DNA of 64,000 nt. It comes from an uncultured Maribacter sp. Lineage in GTDB: Bacteria; Bacteroidota; Bacteroidia; Flavobacteriales; Flavobacteriaceae. The translations under genes were made by a program, and so were the position numbers. Numbering within the stretch: the stretch's first letter is position 1; each line of letters opens with the position of its first letter. The notes below the pieces were generated by a model that was not told the origin of the DNA, ran no database searches, and worked only from the letters and a program-made list of their open reading frames with translations. Of the stretch, positions 18,807 through 27,500 are shown piece after piece. The stretch lies in contig CANNFY010000001.1 in NCBI GenBank assembly GCA_947504045.1, positions 806,001 through 870,000 on the forward strand, in the 5' to 3' direction.

Positions 18807-19808
18807 TTATAACAATTCTTTTGTCTTCTTATTAAGAAATTTAAATAGCGACCATATAAAAAATAACGCAATTAAAATTGTTGGAATTAGAGTGAATTTT
18901 GATGTGAAAAAATCTTTTTTAATTTGCTGCGAACCACCAAAACTTAGAATTTTAATAGTTTCTTTATACTCTCTTTTTAATAACTTATTGTTGGCCGTAC
19001 TTTCTATTAAATTATTTTTTAAATTTAATAGTTGTGGAATATTAAGCCCTTCTTCGCCGCCTAATAAAACCATTCCTTCTCCATTTTCTTTTCTATTAGA
19101 CTTACTTCCTAATGCTCTAGAGTAATTAGTTATTAAAACATCTATTTGTTCTATAAGCTCTTCGTTTTCTTTAATCTGAGATTCTGAATTTATTAAATAT
19201 ATCTCTTTCAATTCTTTAAAATATGCATTATCATTAATAAAATTCATTATCTTTTTTGCTGCATCTTGTCCTAATTTTTCATCCTTATAATAAAAGGAAA
19301 TTTTATGGTTTACATAGCTACTTTCTAATACTTCATTCTTAATAACTTCTTTTATAGAATTGTCATCTTTAAGGTTTCCTAAATACTCTAAGTACTTAAG
19401 CGACTCTTCTAAATCAACATTAGATTTTGCTTGTACAGGTTCAATCTCAATTTTAAAACCCTCTAAATTTTGTAAATCAATTTCTAAGTTGGTAAAAAAA
19501 GCATTGTCTTTTCCTTTAATTTTAGATTGTAATTCCGATACTATTCCGTATAAATAATCTTTACTTTCAAAGTTGGGCTTAACAATTACCTCGGTCTTTT
19601 TTGTGGTTTCAGATATTTGATTTAATCCATATCCTATACCTAAACCAACAAGGACAAGTCCTATAAGTATTAATATATTTTTCTTAAAGAATAAAAAAAT
19701 CTTTAACAAACCTAAAAACACCTTATGAACCCCTCTGCTAATTAATGCAAACAACTGTCCTAAATCTATTTCATCAGCTGAGCTACTAGTTGGTAATTTA
19801 TCTGCCAT
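18807..19808 (-). CDS. Wzz-like polysaccharide chain-length determinant protein
   Basis: A 333-residue inner-membrane protein with one membrane helix near residues 45-65, a largely helical periplasmic domain, and a second helix near 305-323: the Wzz/polysaccharide co-polymerase topology. The N-terminal segment (DEIDLGQLFALISRG) matches the Wzz family opening. No cytoplasmic tyrosine kinase domain is attached. It probably sets glycan length together with the Wzy-like polymerase. Its stop codon abuts the GTG of rfbB, and it starts 3 bp after the DUF6909 gene. Confidence 0.82.
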   Translation of the reverse strand: MADKLPTSSSADEIDLGQLFALISRGVHKVFLGLLKIFLFFKKNILILIGLVLVGLGIGYGLNQISETTKKTEVIVKPNFESKDYLYGIVSELQSKIKGKDNAFFTNLEIDLQNLEGFKIEIEPVQAKSNVDLEESLKYLEYLGNLKDDNSIKEVIKNEVLESSYVNHKISFYYKDEKLGQDAAKKIMNFINDNAYFKELKEIYLINSESQIKENEELIEQIDVLITNYSRALGSKSNRKENGEGMVLLGGEEGLNIPQLLNLKNNLIESTANNKLLKREYKETIKILSFGGSQQIKKDFFTSKFTLIPTILIALFFIWSLFKFLNKKTKELL

Positions 19809-19811
19809 CTT

Positions 19812-21503
19812 TTATTTGTTATTAAATATCTGTTTTAAAATTTTATCTGTAATTAAATATGTTGGTTTTACACCTGTTGTTCCAAGACCACCAGAAGCTA
19901 ATGTACTACCTGTTTCTAAAGGGTTATCTGATGCATAATAAGCGTACCTAACTTTTACATCTTCTTTTATACTCTTACGTATTTTAGATGCTGATTGTAT
20001 TGCTTTTTGGTAATGTACTCCTTCCATTTCTAAACCAATTACATTCCATGTAGATTCATAGAAAAACTTAAGAATATCCTTGTTTTGTAATGAGGTTCCT
20101 AAAACAGAAACCATTGTACCTTCAAAAACCTGAAGTCCATGTCCTTTAAAATCTTCTGCACATAATTCATTTTTAAAAGGGTAATTATCTGCAGTACCTT
20201 CAAATATATGTGAAGAAGGTATCATAATATCTCCTTTTCCACCATCTAAAATACCTGCCTTACCCATTACAGAAATAGAATCTATGTTTAAAAACTGTGG
20301 TTCTTTACCCTCTTTTTTATAGGGTTTTAATAACTCATCTATGGTTTCATAAGCTTGTTCTCCAAAGGCATAATCCATAACAAAAATAACTGGTGTTTCG
20401 TTAGTTTTTAATGTCTTAGTAAAAGAATAACAACAACTATCTTTTCCTAGTTTAGCCAAATCAAAAATTTGGATATCAATATTAGTTCCAGATTTGTCAT
20501 CTATACTAATCATGCCATTTTTAATTGCAACACTTTTAACCTTGTCTCTTAATTTAGCATTTTCTGGAGCACTTAATGCTTCGTAAATTTCTAAATCGTC
20601 ATTTGTTTCTTTAAATTCATTCTTTAAGGCTTTTCTAGCAAATAAAGAGTTCATAACACTATGCATATTTGCACTTATAACATGTATTGGCCTTTCTAAT
20701 AAATTATTAGCTGCTAAGGTGTCTTTTATTGTATTTGCCCATAATTCTCCATGAATATGGTGGCCTAAAGTTTCTCTTAAAATAGAACTAAATGTAATTG
20801 CTCGCTTACTTCCTGATACTTCTTCTTCTATTGCTAATTTACCTAACCAGTATATTATTCTTAAAAATCTATCTGAGTCTGTTTTGGTAGCAAATTTTTC
20901 ATAAACATTAATAATTTCATCAAAAGAGCGTCCTAATATATTTGCGGTATGTATTAAAGCAACTTCTCTTTCTGATTGAATTAGTTTCTTTTTATTTACT
21001 GCTGCTTCTAGCTTTCCCCAGTCTCTTATAGTTTTATCTGTATCTTCTATTAAAACACGTTTGCAAATTTTTTCGGACTCTATAATTAAAAACGTTATAT
21101 GTGTAAGAATATCATAAATATCAGAGCGTCCTCTGGTTATTTCAATATTCATTTGCTCATCATCAATCCTATAGCAGTTTCTTCTTCTTTTTGGTGGAAC
21201 TATAGCTTTAAAATGCGATTTACTATACCCTTCATCTGCTGTTAAGTTTATAAATCTACATTGTTCTATACCTTCTGGTAAACGTTCTAAAACATAAATA
21301 AGACCGTTTAATTCTGATTTTTCTTCTGCAATAGAGCCGTAAATTTCTGGGCGTAATAAAAGTAAAGCGTCTTTAAGTGTTTGGCCAGATATTCCGGTAG
21401 GCTTATAAAAACCTCTATTAAATAAATGACGCATTGTTATATATAAACGTTCTATAGCGTTTGTAGATTCTTGCGCTCTAGTAGTAATTATTGCTTTTCC
21501 CAT
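19812..21503 (-). CDS. DUF6909 family protein (563 residues)
   Basis: A soluble protein without signal peptide or membrane helix. From memory it matches the Bacteroidota family DUF6909 (N-terminus TTRAQESTNAIERLYITMRH). The C-terminal third has segments VSVLGTSLQNKD and NVIGLEMEGVHYQKAI, which resemble the end of nucleoside-phosphorylase-like folds (the VEMEG-type motif), but I see no complete phosphorylase signature and do not assign an activity. It lies between the GH3 gene and the chain-length gene with gaps of 26 and 3 bp, so it is co-transcribed with surface-polysaccharide genes. Confidence 0.7.
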   Translation of the reverse strand: MGKAIITTRAQESTNAIERLYITMRHLFNRGFYKPTGISGQTLKDALLLLRPEIYGSIAEEKSELNGLIYVLERLPEGIEQCRFINLTADEGYSKSHFKAIVPPKRRRNCYRIDDEQMNIEITRGRSDIYDILTHITFLIIESEKICKRVLIEDTDKTIRDWGKLEAAVNKKKLIQSEREVALIHTANILGRSFDEIINVYEKFATKTDSDRFLRIIYWLGKLAIEEEVSGSKRAITFSSILRETLGHHIHGELWANTIKDTLAANNLLERPIHVISANMHSVMNSLFARKALKNEFKETNDDLEIYEALSAPENAKLRDKVKSVAIKNGMISIDDKSGTNIDIQIFDLAKLGKDSCCYSFTKTLKTNETPVIFVMDYAFGEQAYETIDELLKPYKKEGKEPQFLNIDSISVMGKAGILDGGKGDIMIPSSHIFEGTADNYPFKNELCAEDFKGHGLQVFEGTMVSVLGTSLQNKDILKFFYESTWNVIGLEMEGVHYQKAIQSASKIRKSIKEDVKVRYAYYASDNPLETGSTLASGGLGTTGVKPTYLITDKILKQIFNNK

Positions 21504-21529
21504 AAATTTATTTCACGTAAAATTACAAT

Positions 21530-23041
21530 TTATATTTTATTAATTGTAGTATTATACTTATACAGGCCATCTGCCAACTTACGATCATTACTTAAGCGCT
21601 GTACTTTATTTTGACCTCCTAATTTACCTATAGCTTTCATGTAAGAGGTAAAACCACCTTGTTTTATACTGGTAACTTTTAAAGTTTGAAGTACGTTTCC
21701 AACTATTAAATCGTAATAATAACTGTTCTGTTTTTGTAAAGATGTATCTAAAGTTTCAATAAACTTTTGCATATCGTCTGGCAACCTTTCAAACTCTATT
21801 AACCACTCATGATACGGCAATTCATTATTTTCTGGAGTAATTTGTGGCGCTACTGTAAACTCGTTTACACTAGCGTTTGTTACACTAATAGCTTGTTGCA
21901 TTGCTTGCTCTACTTCTTTAGCTATTACGTGTTCTCCAAATGCTGAAATAAAATGCTTTATACGGCCAGAAACTATTACTCTATAGGGTTTAGTTGAAAT
22001 AAACTGAACGGTATCTCCCAGATTATATCCCCACAAACCTGCATTTGTAGATATGATCATTACATAATTTATACCTACCTCAACATCTTTTATGGTTAAT
22101 CTTTGTGGGTTTTCATCAAAAAAATTGTCTGCTTTTACAAACTCATAAAATATTCCTGAATTTAATAACAAAAGCATTCCTTTTTCTTTTTGAGAATCTT
22201 GGTATGCAAAAAAACCTTCACTAGCAGGAAAAAGTTCTATACTATCTACTCTTCTTCCAATTAAATTTTCAAATTTTGCTCTATATGGTTCGTAATTTAC
22301 TCCTCCATAAATAAATAAATTAAAGTTTTTAAATAAGTCTCCAACTTTTAACTTAGATTTTTTATTAAGCTTTTCAAAATACATTTGTACCCAAGAAGGT
22401 ATACCTGCTATAACAGTCATATCTTCATTTATGGTTTCATCTACAATAGCATTTACTTTAGTTTCCCAATCTTCTATACAATTGGTTTCCCAACTTGGAA
22501 GTCTATTTTTCTGCAAATAATTAGGAACATAATGTGCAGATATTCCTGAAAGGCGACCTAAATTAATACCGTTTTTTAACTCTAATTCTGGGCTGCCTTG
22601 TAAAAAAATCATTTTACCATCTACAAAAGAGGAATTACCCGTTTCGTGTATATAAGTTAGTATTGCATTACGAGATGCGTTTACTTGCTCTTTTATCGAT
22701 TCTTCTGTAATAGGAATATATTTTGCTCCTGAAGTAGTTCCAGATGTTTTTGCAAAATATATTGGCTTTCCTGGCCATAAAACATCTTTTTCTCCATTAA
22801 CAACTTTCTCTACATAAGGTTTTAAGCTTTCATAATCGCGTATAGGTACCGCATTAGAAAAATCTTCAAAAGAAGTTATTTTATTAAAATTATGGTCTTT
22901 TCCAAAAGAGGTGTTTTTTGCTGTATTAATAAGATTTTTAAAAACATCTTCTTGTGATTTAATGGGGTTATTTACCCATTTTAAAGTTTTATTTACAATT
23001 TTCTTTGCAAATATTTTAGCAGCTACCGACTTTAATGACAT
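21530..23041 (-). CDS. GH3 auxin-responsive promoter family protein (acyl-adenylate-forming type)
   Basis: A 503-residue member of the bacterial branch of the GH3 superfamily; plant members are acyl-acid amido synthetases of the ANL fold. Visible signatures are FAKTSGTTSGAKYIPIT (ATP/phosphate loop near residue 100), LFIYGGVNYEPYR, LFPASEGFFAYQD (second adenylation motif), and WGYNLGDTVQF. Bacterial members are of unknown substrate but are common in Bacteroidota. It sits 5 bp after the M23 peptidase gene and 26 bp before DUF6909. Confidence 0.88.
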   Translation of the reverse strand: MSLKSVAAKIFAKKIVNKTLKWVNNPIKSQEDVFKNLINTAKNTSFGKDHNFNKITSFEDFSNAVPIRDYESLKPYVEKVVNGEKDVLWPGKPIYFAKTSGTTSGAKYIPITEESIKEQVNASRNAILTYIHETGNSSFVDGKMIFLQGSPELELKNGINLGRLSGISAHYVPNYLQKNRLPSWETNCIEDWETKVNAIVDETINEDMTVIAGIPSWVQMYFEKLNKKSKLKVGDLFKNFNLFIYGGVNYEPYRAKFENLIGRRVDSIELFPASEGFFAYQDSQKEKGMLLLLNSGIFYEFVKADNFFDENPQRLTIKDVEVGINYVMIISTNAGLWGYNLGDTVQFISTKPYRVIVSGRIKHFISAFGEHVIAKEVEQAMQQAISVTNASVNEFTVAPQITPENNELPYHEWLIEFERLPDDMQKFIETLDTSLQKQNSYYYDLIVGNVLQTLKVTSIKQGGFTSYMKAIGKLGGQNKVQRLSNDRKLADGLYKYNTTINKI

Positions 23042-23046
23042 AGGTT

Positions 23047-23916
23047 TTATTTAAAATCTATAAAATCTGTTGGATTAACTGGAGTACCATTATTCCAAAT
23101 TTCAAAATGTAAGTGTGGGCCTGTAGTTAATTCTCCTGTATTACCAACTGAGGCAATTACTTCTCCTGCCCTAACCACTTCTCCTTGCTTTTTAGTTAAC
23201 GAACCATTGTGTTTATAAATACTTAGCAAACCATCTTCGTGTTCAATTATAATTACATAACCAGTATCTGCAGTCCATTCAGAAAAAATAACTATCCCAT
23301 TTGCTATTGCTTTAACAGGAGAATCTTTAGGTGCAACCACATCTACAGCATAATGGTTACTATTAGGATTATAGCCTTCAGAAATTATTCCTGAAATAGG
23401 TGGAAAAAGTATTAAATCTGTATTATTTATGTTTTGCTCAAATAAATTGTATTTATCTTCTAGTGCAACCTCAGCTCTTAAAAGAGAATCTTGTTTTATT
23501 GGGGTTAAGTCTACCGTAGATGGATCTAATTTAAATTTTCCAAAAAGAGAGTCTCTACTAACCTCATTATTCTCTATATCTCCTCTTAAAACTTTACGAA
23601 TATTATCTAAATACCTGTTGGTATAATTTAATCTTCTTACTAGAGAATCTGTCTTATATGTAAGAACCGTTGCCTCCCTTTTTAATCTGGTGGATGAATA
23701 CCCAGGAATATATTCTCTTAAAGGGGTAAAAGCAATTAATAAAGTAGTTAAGCCAATTAAAGCTATAATGCATAATGTAGCGGATACAAAAACATTTAAC
23801 CTACTAAGTTTAAAAGAAATTTTTTCTTCAAAAGTACTCTCGTTTAGAATAACTAAACGATACTTATGAAGCAATTTTCTTTTAATTTCTTTTCTTTTCT
23901 TTGTTTTCTTAACCAT
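23047..23916 (-). CDS. M23 family metallopeptidase, membrane-anchored
   Basis: The start is placed at the ATG at 23914-23916 (MVKKTKKRK); a frame-extending ATG 9 bp upstream lies inside the -7 spacer. The roughly 289-residue protein has a basic cytoplasmic N-terminus, one membrane helix near residues 45-67, a helical stalk, and a C-terminal LytM/M23 domain from about 180. The zinc ligands are visible in HYAVD (HxxxD) and HLHFE (HxH), with YKHNGSL before them. It should be a periplasmic peptidoglycan endopeptidase or an activator of cell-wall hydrolases. It heads the minus-strand run and is divergent from tatA. Confidence 0.9.
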   Translation of the reverse strand: MVKKTKKRKEIKRKLLHKYRLVILNESTFEEKISFKLSRLNVFVSATLCIIALIGLTTLLIAFTPLREYIPGYSSTRLKREATVLTYKTDSLVRRLNYTNRYLDNIRKVLRGDIENNEVSRDSLFGKFKLDPSTVDLTPIKQDSLLRAEVALEDKYNLFEQNINNTDLILFPPISGIISEGYNPNSNHYAVDVVAPKDSPVKAIANGIVIFSEWTADTGYVIIIEHEDGLLSIYKHNGSLTKKQGEVVRAGEVIASVGNTGELTTGPHLHFEIWNNGTPVNPTDFIDFK

Positions 23917-23922
23917 TATATA

Positions 23923-23930
23923 CAAATATA
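23923..23930 (-). promoter_or_regulatory. Candidate -7 box for the M23 peptidase operon
   Basis: The minus strand reads TATATTTG, a perfect TAnnTTTG box, only 6 nt upstream of the ATG at 23916. The mRNA would have almost no leader, which fits Bacteroidota genes that do not rely on a Shine-Dalgarno sequence. No clear -33 TTTG is seen. Confidence 0.4.
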
Positions 23931-24066
23931 ATGCTAGTATTAAACTTTAACTAGTTCTACAATAAATTATCTTATTAAGCATTATAAATATATACAATCT
24001 AATTTTTAGTTTGTTGCATACAGTAATGCCTTATTAATTTTTAATGTAATTATATAAACTTTTTAG

Positions 24067-24074
24067 TACCTTTG
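24067..24074 (+). promoter_or_regulatory. Candidate -7 box for tatA
   Basis: TACCTTTG matches TAnnTTTG exactly and ends 21 nt before the tatA ATG at 24096. No convincing -33 element is placed 19-21 nt upstream. Confidence 0.4.
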
Positions 24075-24095
24075 TTTTCTATAAAATCATATACC

Positions 24096-24281
24096 ATGAT
24101 AGCTTTTCAAACATTTTTAGCCATTGGCGCTCCGCAAATTATATTAGTAGTAGTAGTAGTTCTTTTATTATTTGGAGGTAAAAAAATACCTGAATTAATG
24201 AGAGGTTTAGGAAGCGGAATTAAAGAATTTAAAGATGCTTCTAAAGACGATGAAAAATTAGAAGAAAATAAAAAAGAATAA
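24096..24281 (+). CDS. tatA: Twin-arginine translocase subunit TatA
   Basis: A 61-residue protein: short N-terminus, one membrane helix (residues about 12-27, [19 protein letters not shown]), then the amphipathic helix ([12 protein letters not shown]) and an acidic/lysine tail. FGGKKIPEL is the TatA hinge signature. It forms the pore-like ring that exports folded twin-arginine proteins. The start is the ATG at 24096; an upstream in-frame TTG would add a polar tail not seen in TatA and overlaps the -7 box. No tatC is nearby. It is followed by a strong terminator. Confidence 0.92.
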   Translation: MIAFQTFLAIGAPQIILVVVVVLLLFGGKKIPELMRGLGSGIKEFKDASKDDEKLEENKKE

Positions 24282-24301
24282 GTTTTTTAAATAACACTTA
24301 C

Positions 24302-24331
24302 AAAAAGCCCAGTTTAAGCTGGGTTTTTTTT
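24302..24331 (+). terminator. Intrinsic terminator after tatA
   Basis: Stem AAAGCCCAG / CTGGGTTTT (one G-U pair) with a 6-nt loop at 24313-24318, followed by a run of eight or more T. It starts 20 nt after the tatA stop. Confidence 0.8.
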
Positions 24332-24452
24332 ATGCTTTTTTATTAAAATTTTGGTGTAGAACATCTGTAAAACAAGTGCTTATCAAGTCTTTTAAAAAAA
24401 TAATTCCTACTTTTTAATTATAGTCTTGTAGGAAAATAACATTAAATAAGCT

Positions 24453-24518
24453 TTTACATCTTATTAAAGAGCATTCACAACAAAAAATATACCCCCTCTT
24501 TGTATATACTTAGATTTG
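24453..24518 (+). promoter_or_regulatory. Operator/promoter of the adhesin operon: 21-bp direct repeat plus -7 box (site 1)
   Basis: TTCACAACA at 24474-24482 with a degraded copy (TTTACATCT, 6 of 9 identical) exactly 21 bp upstream at 24453-24461. After 28 nt comes TAGATTTG at 24511-24518, a perfect TAnnTTTG -7 box. No TTTG is present at the normal -33 position, so an activator probably replaces it. The same geometry recurs at 59137-59202 and 63804-63869, and the repeat pair without a clear -7 box at 34284-34313. Confidence 0.6.
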
Positions 24519-24574
24519 TGATAAACCAAGTTGCCCAGTTTAAAATTATGGCACTATTGTTTACCAACTAAACT

Positions 24575-27500
24575 ATGTTTTATATAAATACTTCTAAATT
24601 AAGCAGGCATTTACAAAGTAAATTTACTTTATTCCTAATACTAGCTTGTTTACTGTTTTCTATAAATACTAGCTATTCGCAAATTAATAACGGAAATTTT
24701 AGAGTAGATCTAAGTTCTGAAAATATGGACCCCTGCGGAGGAAGTAATAATGGTACTAGCACTGTTGGTATTACGGCAAAAATGGGTAGCTTAAACACTT
24801 TTAAAATAAATTTTGACTTACCAGATGGAGTAACCTACCAAACAGGCACTGCACTTATAAGTAACCAAACAGGTTCTTCCGATTTTATTTTATCAGAATT
24901 TGATATATCTAATTTAAACAATCCAATTTTTCAAATAGAAAGACCTAGTAACTCTAACTGGCAAATATCCGATTTTGTAGAATTTACTTTTAGTAAAACT
25001 GCATCTTGTGATGCTGTCCAATATTCTTATAATGGCGGGTTATTTAAAGATGCCCATACCATAACGTATTTACAAGGCACTTCTTCAAGGTCACATAGCG
25101 ATACTGATGCAACAATAAATGGCTATAGTTTTTTAAGCGCCTATCTTGCTGTAGAAGATATTGCCACAGTAGAAACTCTTGTAGGAGAAATTACAAATAG
25201 ACCTGTAACTATTACAAATTCTGGTAATGGTAGTATTCAATCCTTTGTTCATGATGTAGAAGTTAGCCCAGGTTTACAAAGTAATTACGAATTATCTTTT
25301 AATGGCAATGTACTTACACCAACTATAAATGGTAATATTTATTCTTATGAAATAAACCTTAACAATACTCCATTTGCAGGGCAAGTTGGTAATGGAGATG
25401 CACTTTTTGAAAATGAAAGTATTGTTCTTAATGAGCAATTAAGCCCTACAAATTGTGCAAATAACCAAGCAACAAGGCATAGCCCAAAATGGGGGTGCTC
25501 TACTGGTATGTATTGCCAAATAGGTGCGCCAATTCCTGGTTTTATAGTAGTAAAACAAGAATGGTCCGATATATATTTGTATACCGTTAATGCTCCTCGT
25601 GCTCGTTGGGATGCTCCTGTAACCTATACCTATAGATTAGAAAATGATGCTAGTGCAGACAATGCGTATGATGTAAACTTTAATATTGGTTTTACTTGGG
25701 ATGGTAGATTATCTACAACTGGTTTTAACCCAATGTATGGAGATGATAATGATACCAACCGCCAATTATCTAATTTTAGATTTACAGGAGGTACAAATTT
25801 TTCTCCACAAAGATGGCCAAGTACCACAACAAGTGGTACCGGATTAGGTTCCTATTTATTTGGAGCGAATCTTTTTACTTCAGACCCTGATGGCCCTGGC
25901 GGATTAGAAGATTTAGATGGAGATGGTTTTTTTGATGATATGCAGCCTGGAGCAACTACCGAAATAAATGTAGACCTTACCATGGAAGTACGTACACCAA
26001 ATTGCGATGCAAGTGGTGCTAACTACTCTACAAGTTTAAAATTAAATTTAGACGCTTGGACCGTAAACAAATGTAACAATAGTAATAAAACTTTAAGAGA
26101 AGAGCTAGAAAGACATTATGTTAGAAGAGATGCTTTATTTAACTGGGATACCCCAGAAGATTACGAAAGAGACGCCGAAGATGGCTCTGTATTCAACCTA
26201 AATTTTACTGGTAGTTTTGTAGCCTCTAATCAGTCTCCTACGTGTAATGGTATAGAAATGTTTTCTAACGACCCAACAACAATATATAGAGCTATACTAA
26301 ATGTACCAAATGGTATTAATTTAGATTCTAGTGCAGATTCTAGATACGTACAAACTGGAAATCAAATTATATTTACAGAAACACAATTAGAAGATTTTGA
26401 GTATAATTCTTTTGCATTACGTATACCTATTAACTTTCCATTAAATATAGATTGTAATACCTATTCTGGTCCAGAAGAATTAGAACTAGATTATAGTACA
26501 TCTTATGAAAGCTCTTGTTATAATACAGATATACATTGTGGCGCTTTTAAAGTTACAACACATTGTCCAAATAGCTGTACAGGACCCACAACAACAAATT
26601 TTGAAGCCAACAGAACTACTTCTGGCTGGACAGATGATACAATGAGTACTAAAGTAGTTTTAGACCCAAATATACATGCCACAAAATATTACATGGCAAA
26701 AGATAAAATGGGAGTTACAAGTAGTGCCACAATGCAAAATAGTACACAAGACAACTTATTTTTTGAAATGCGATATGTAACCGATAGTGGACAAAGCATG
26801 GCAGATATTATTAGGTTTACAGATGGTACAATAACAATTAATGATCTTTCAAGCGGTGCTGCACAAACATTTCCAATTACCAATACACCAGTAATAACAA
26901 CACAAGGAACTAATAATAATTTCTTTACTTTAGATTTAACCTCTTATCAATCTTTAATATCTGCAACATACCAATATGGAGAAGGTTTAGAGGCTGATGA
27001 AATATCACTTGATTTAAATTTTGAATTTAAAGAAGGTTTTCCTGAAGAAGCAAGACTTTACGAATTTCATTCTTTTCAAGGCCGTTTTTATAGTTTAGAT
27101 AGCTCTAGTAATGAAATAGGTTGTGGAACTTATAATGATAGAGCTTTCTTTTTTGAAAATCAAATACAGCTTAATTATGATATAGAAGATTCTGTTAATG
27201 GTTGTGATGAAAAGTGGTTATATGTAGGGCTTTCACAAGCTTCTGGTTTAGATGATAAATTTCCGGATGAATATAGACCGCCATTATTCTGGAATAGCAC
27301 TTCTATACAAATACCAGACGGTATGCAATTTAATGCTATTGCAAGTAGTTATGGTTACCCAAATTTAATGCCCGAAAATGAAGCTCCAAATTCTACTAAT
27401 AACGGATTAAATTACACTATTTCTGGAAACATTGTAACTATAACTCCTGGTGCTCGCTTTAGAAATCTTGATCAAGATGGTAACATCTATCCAAGCATAC

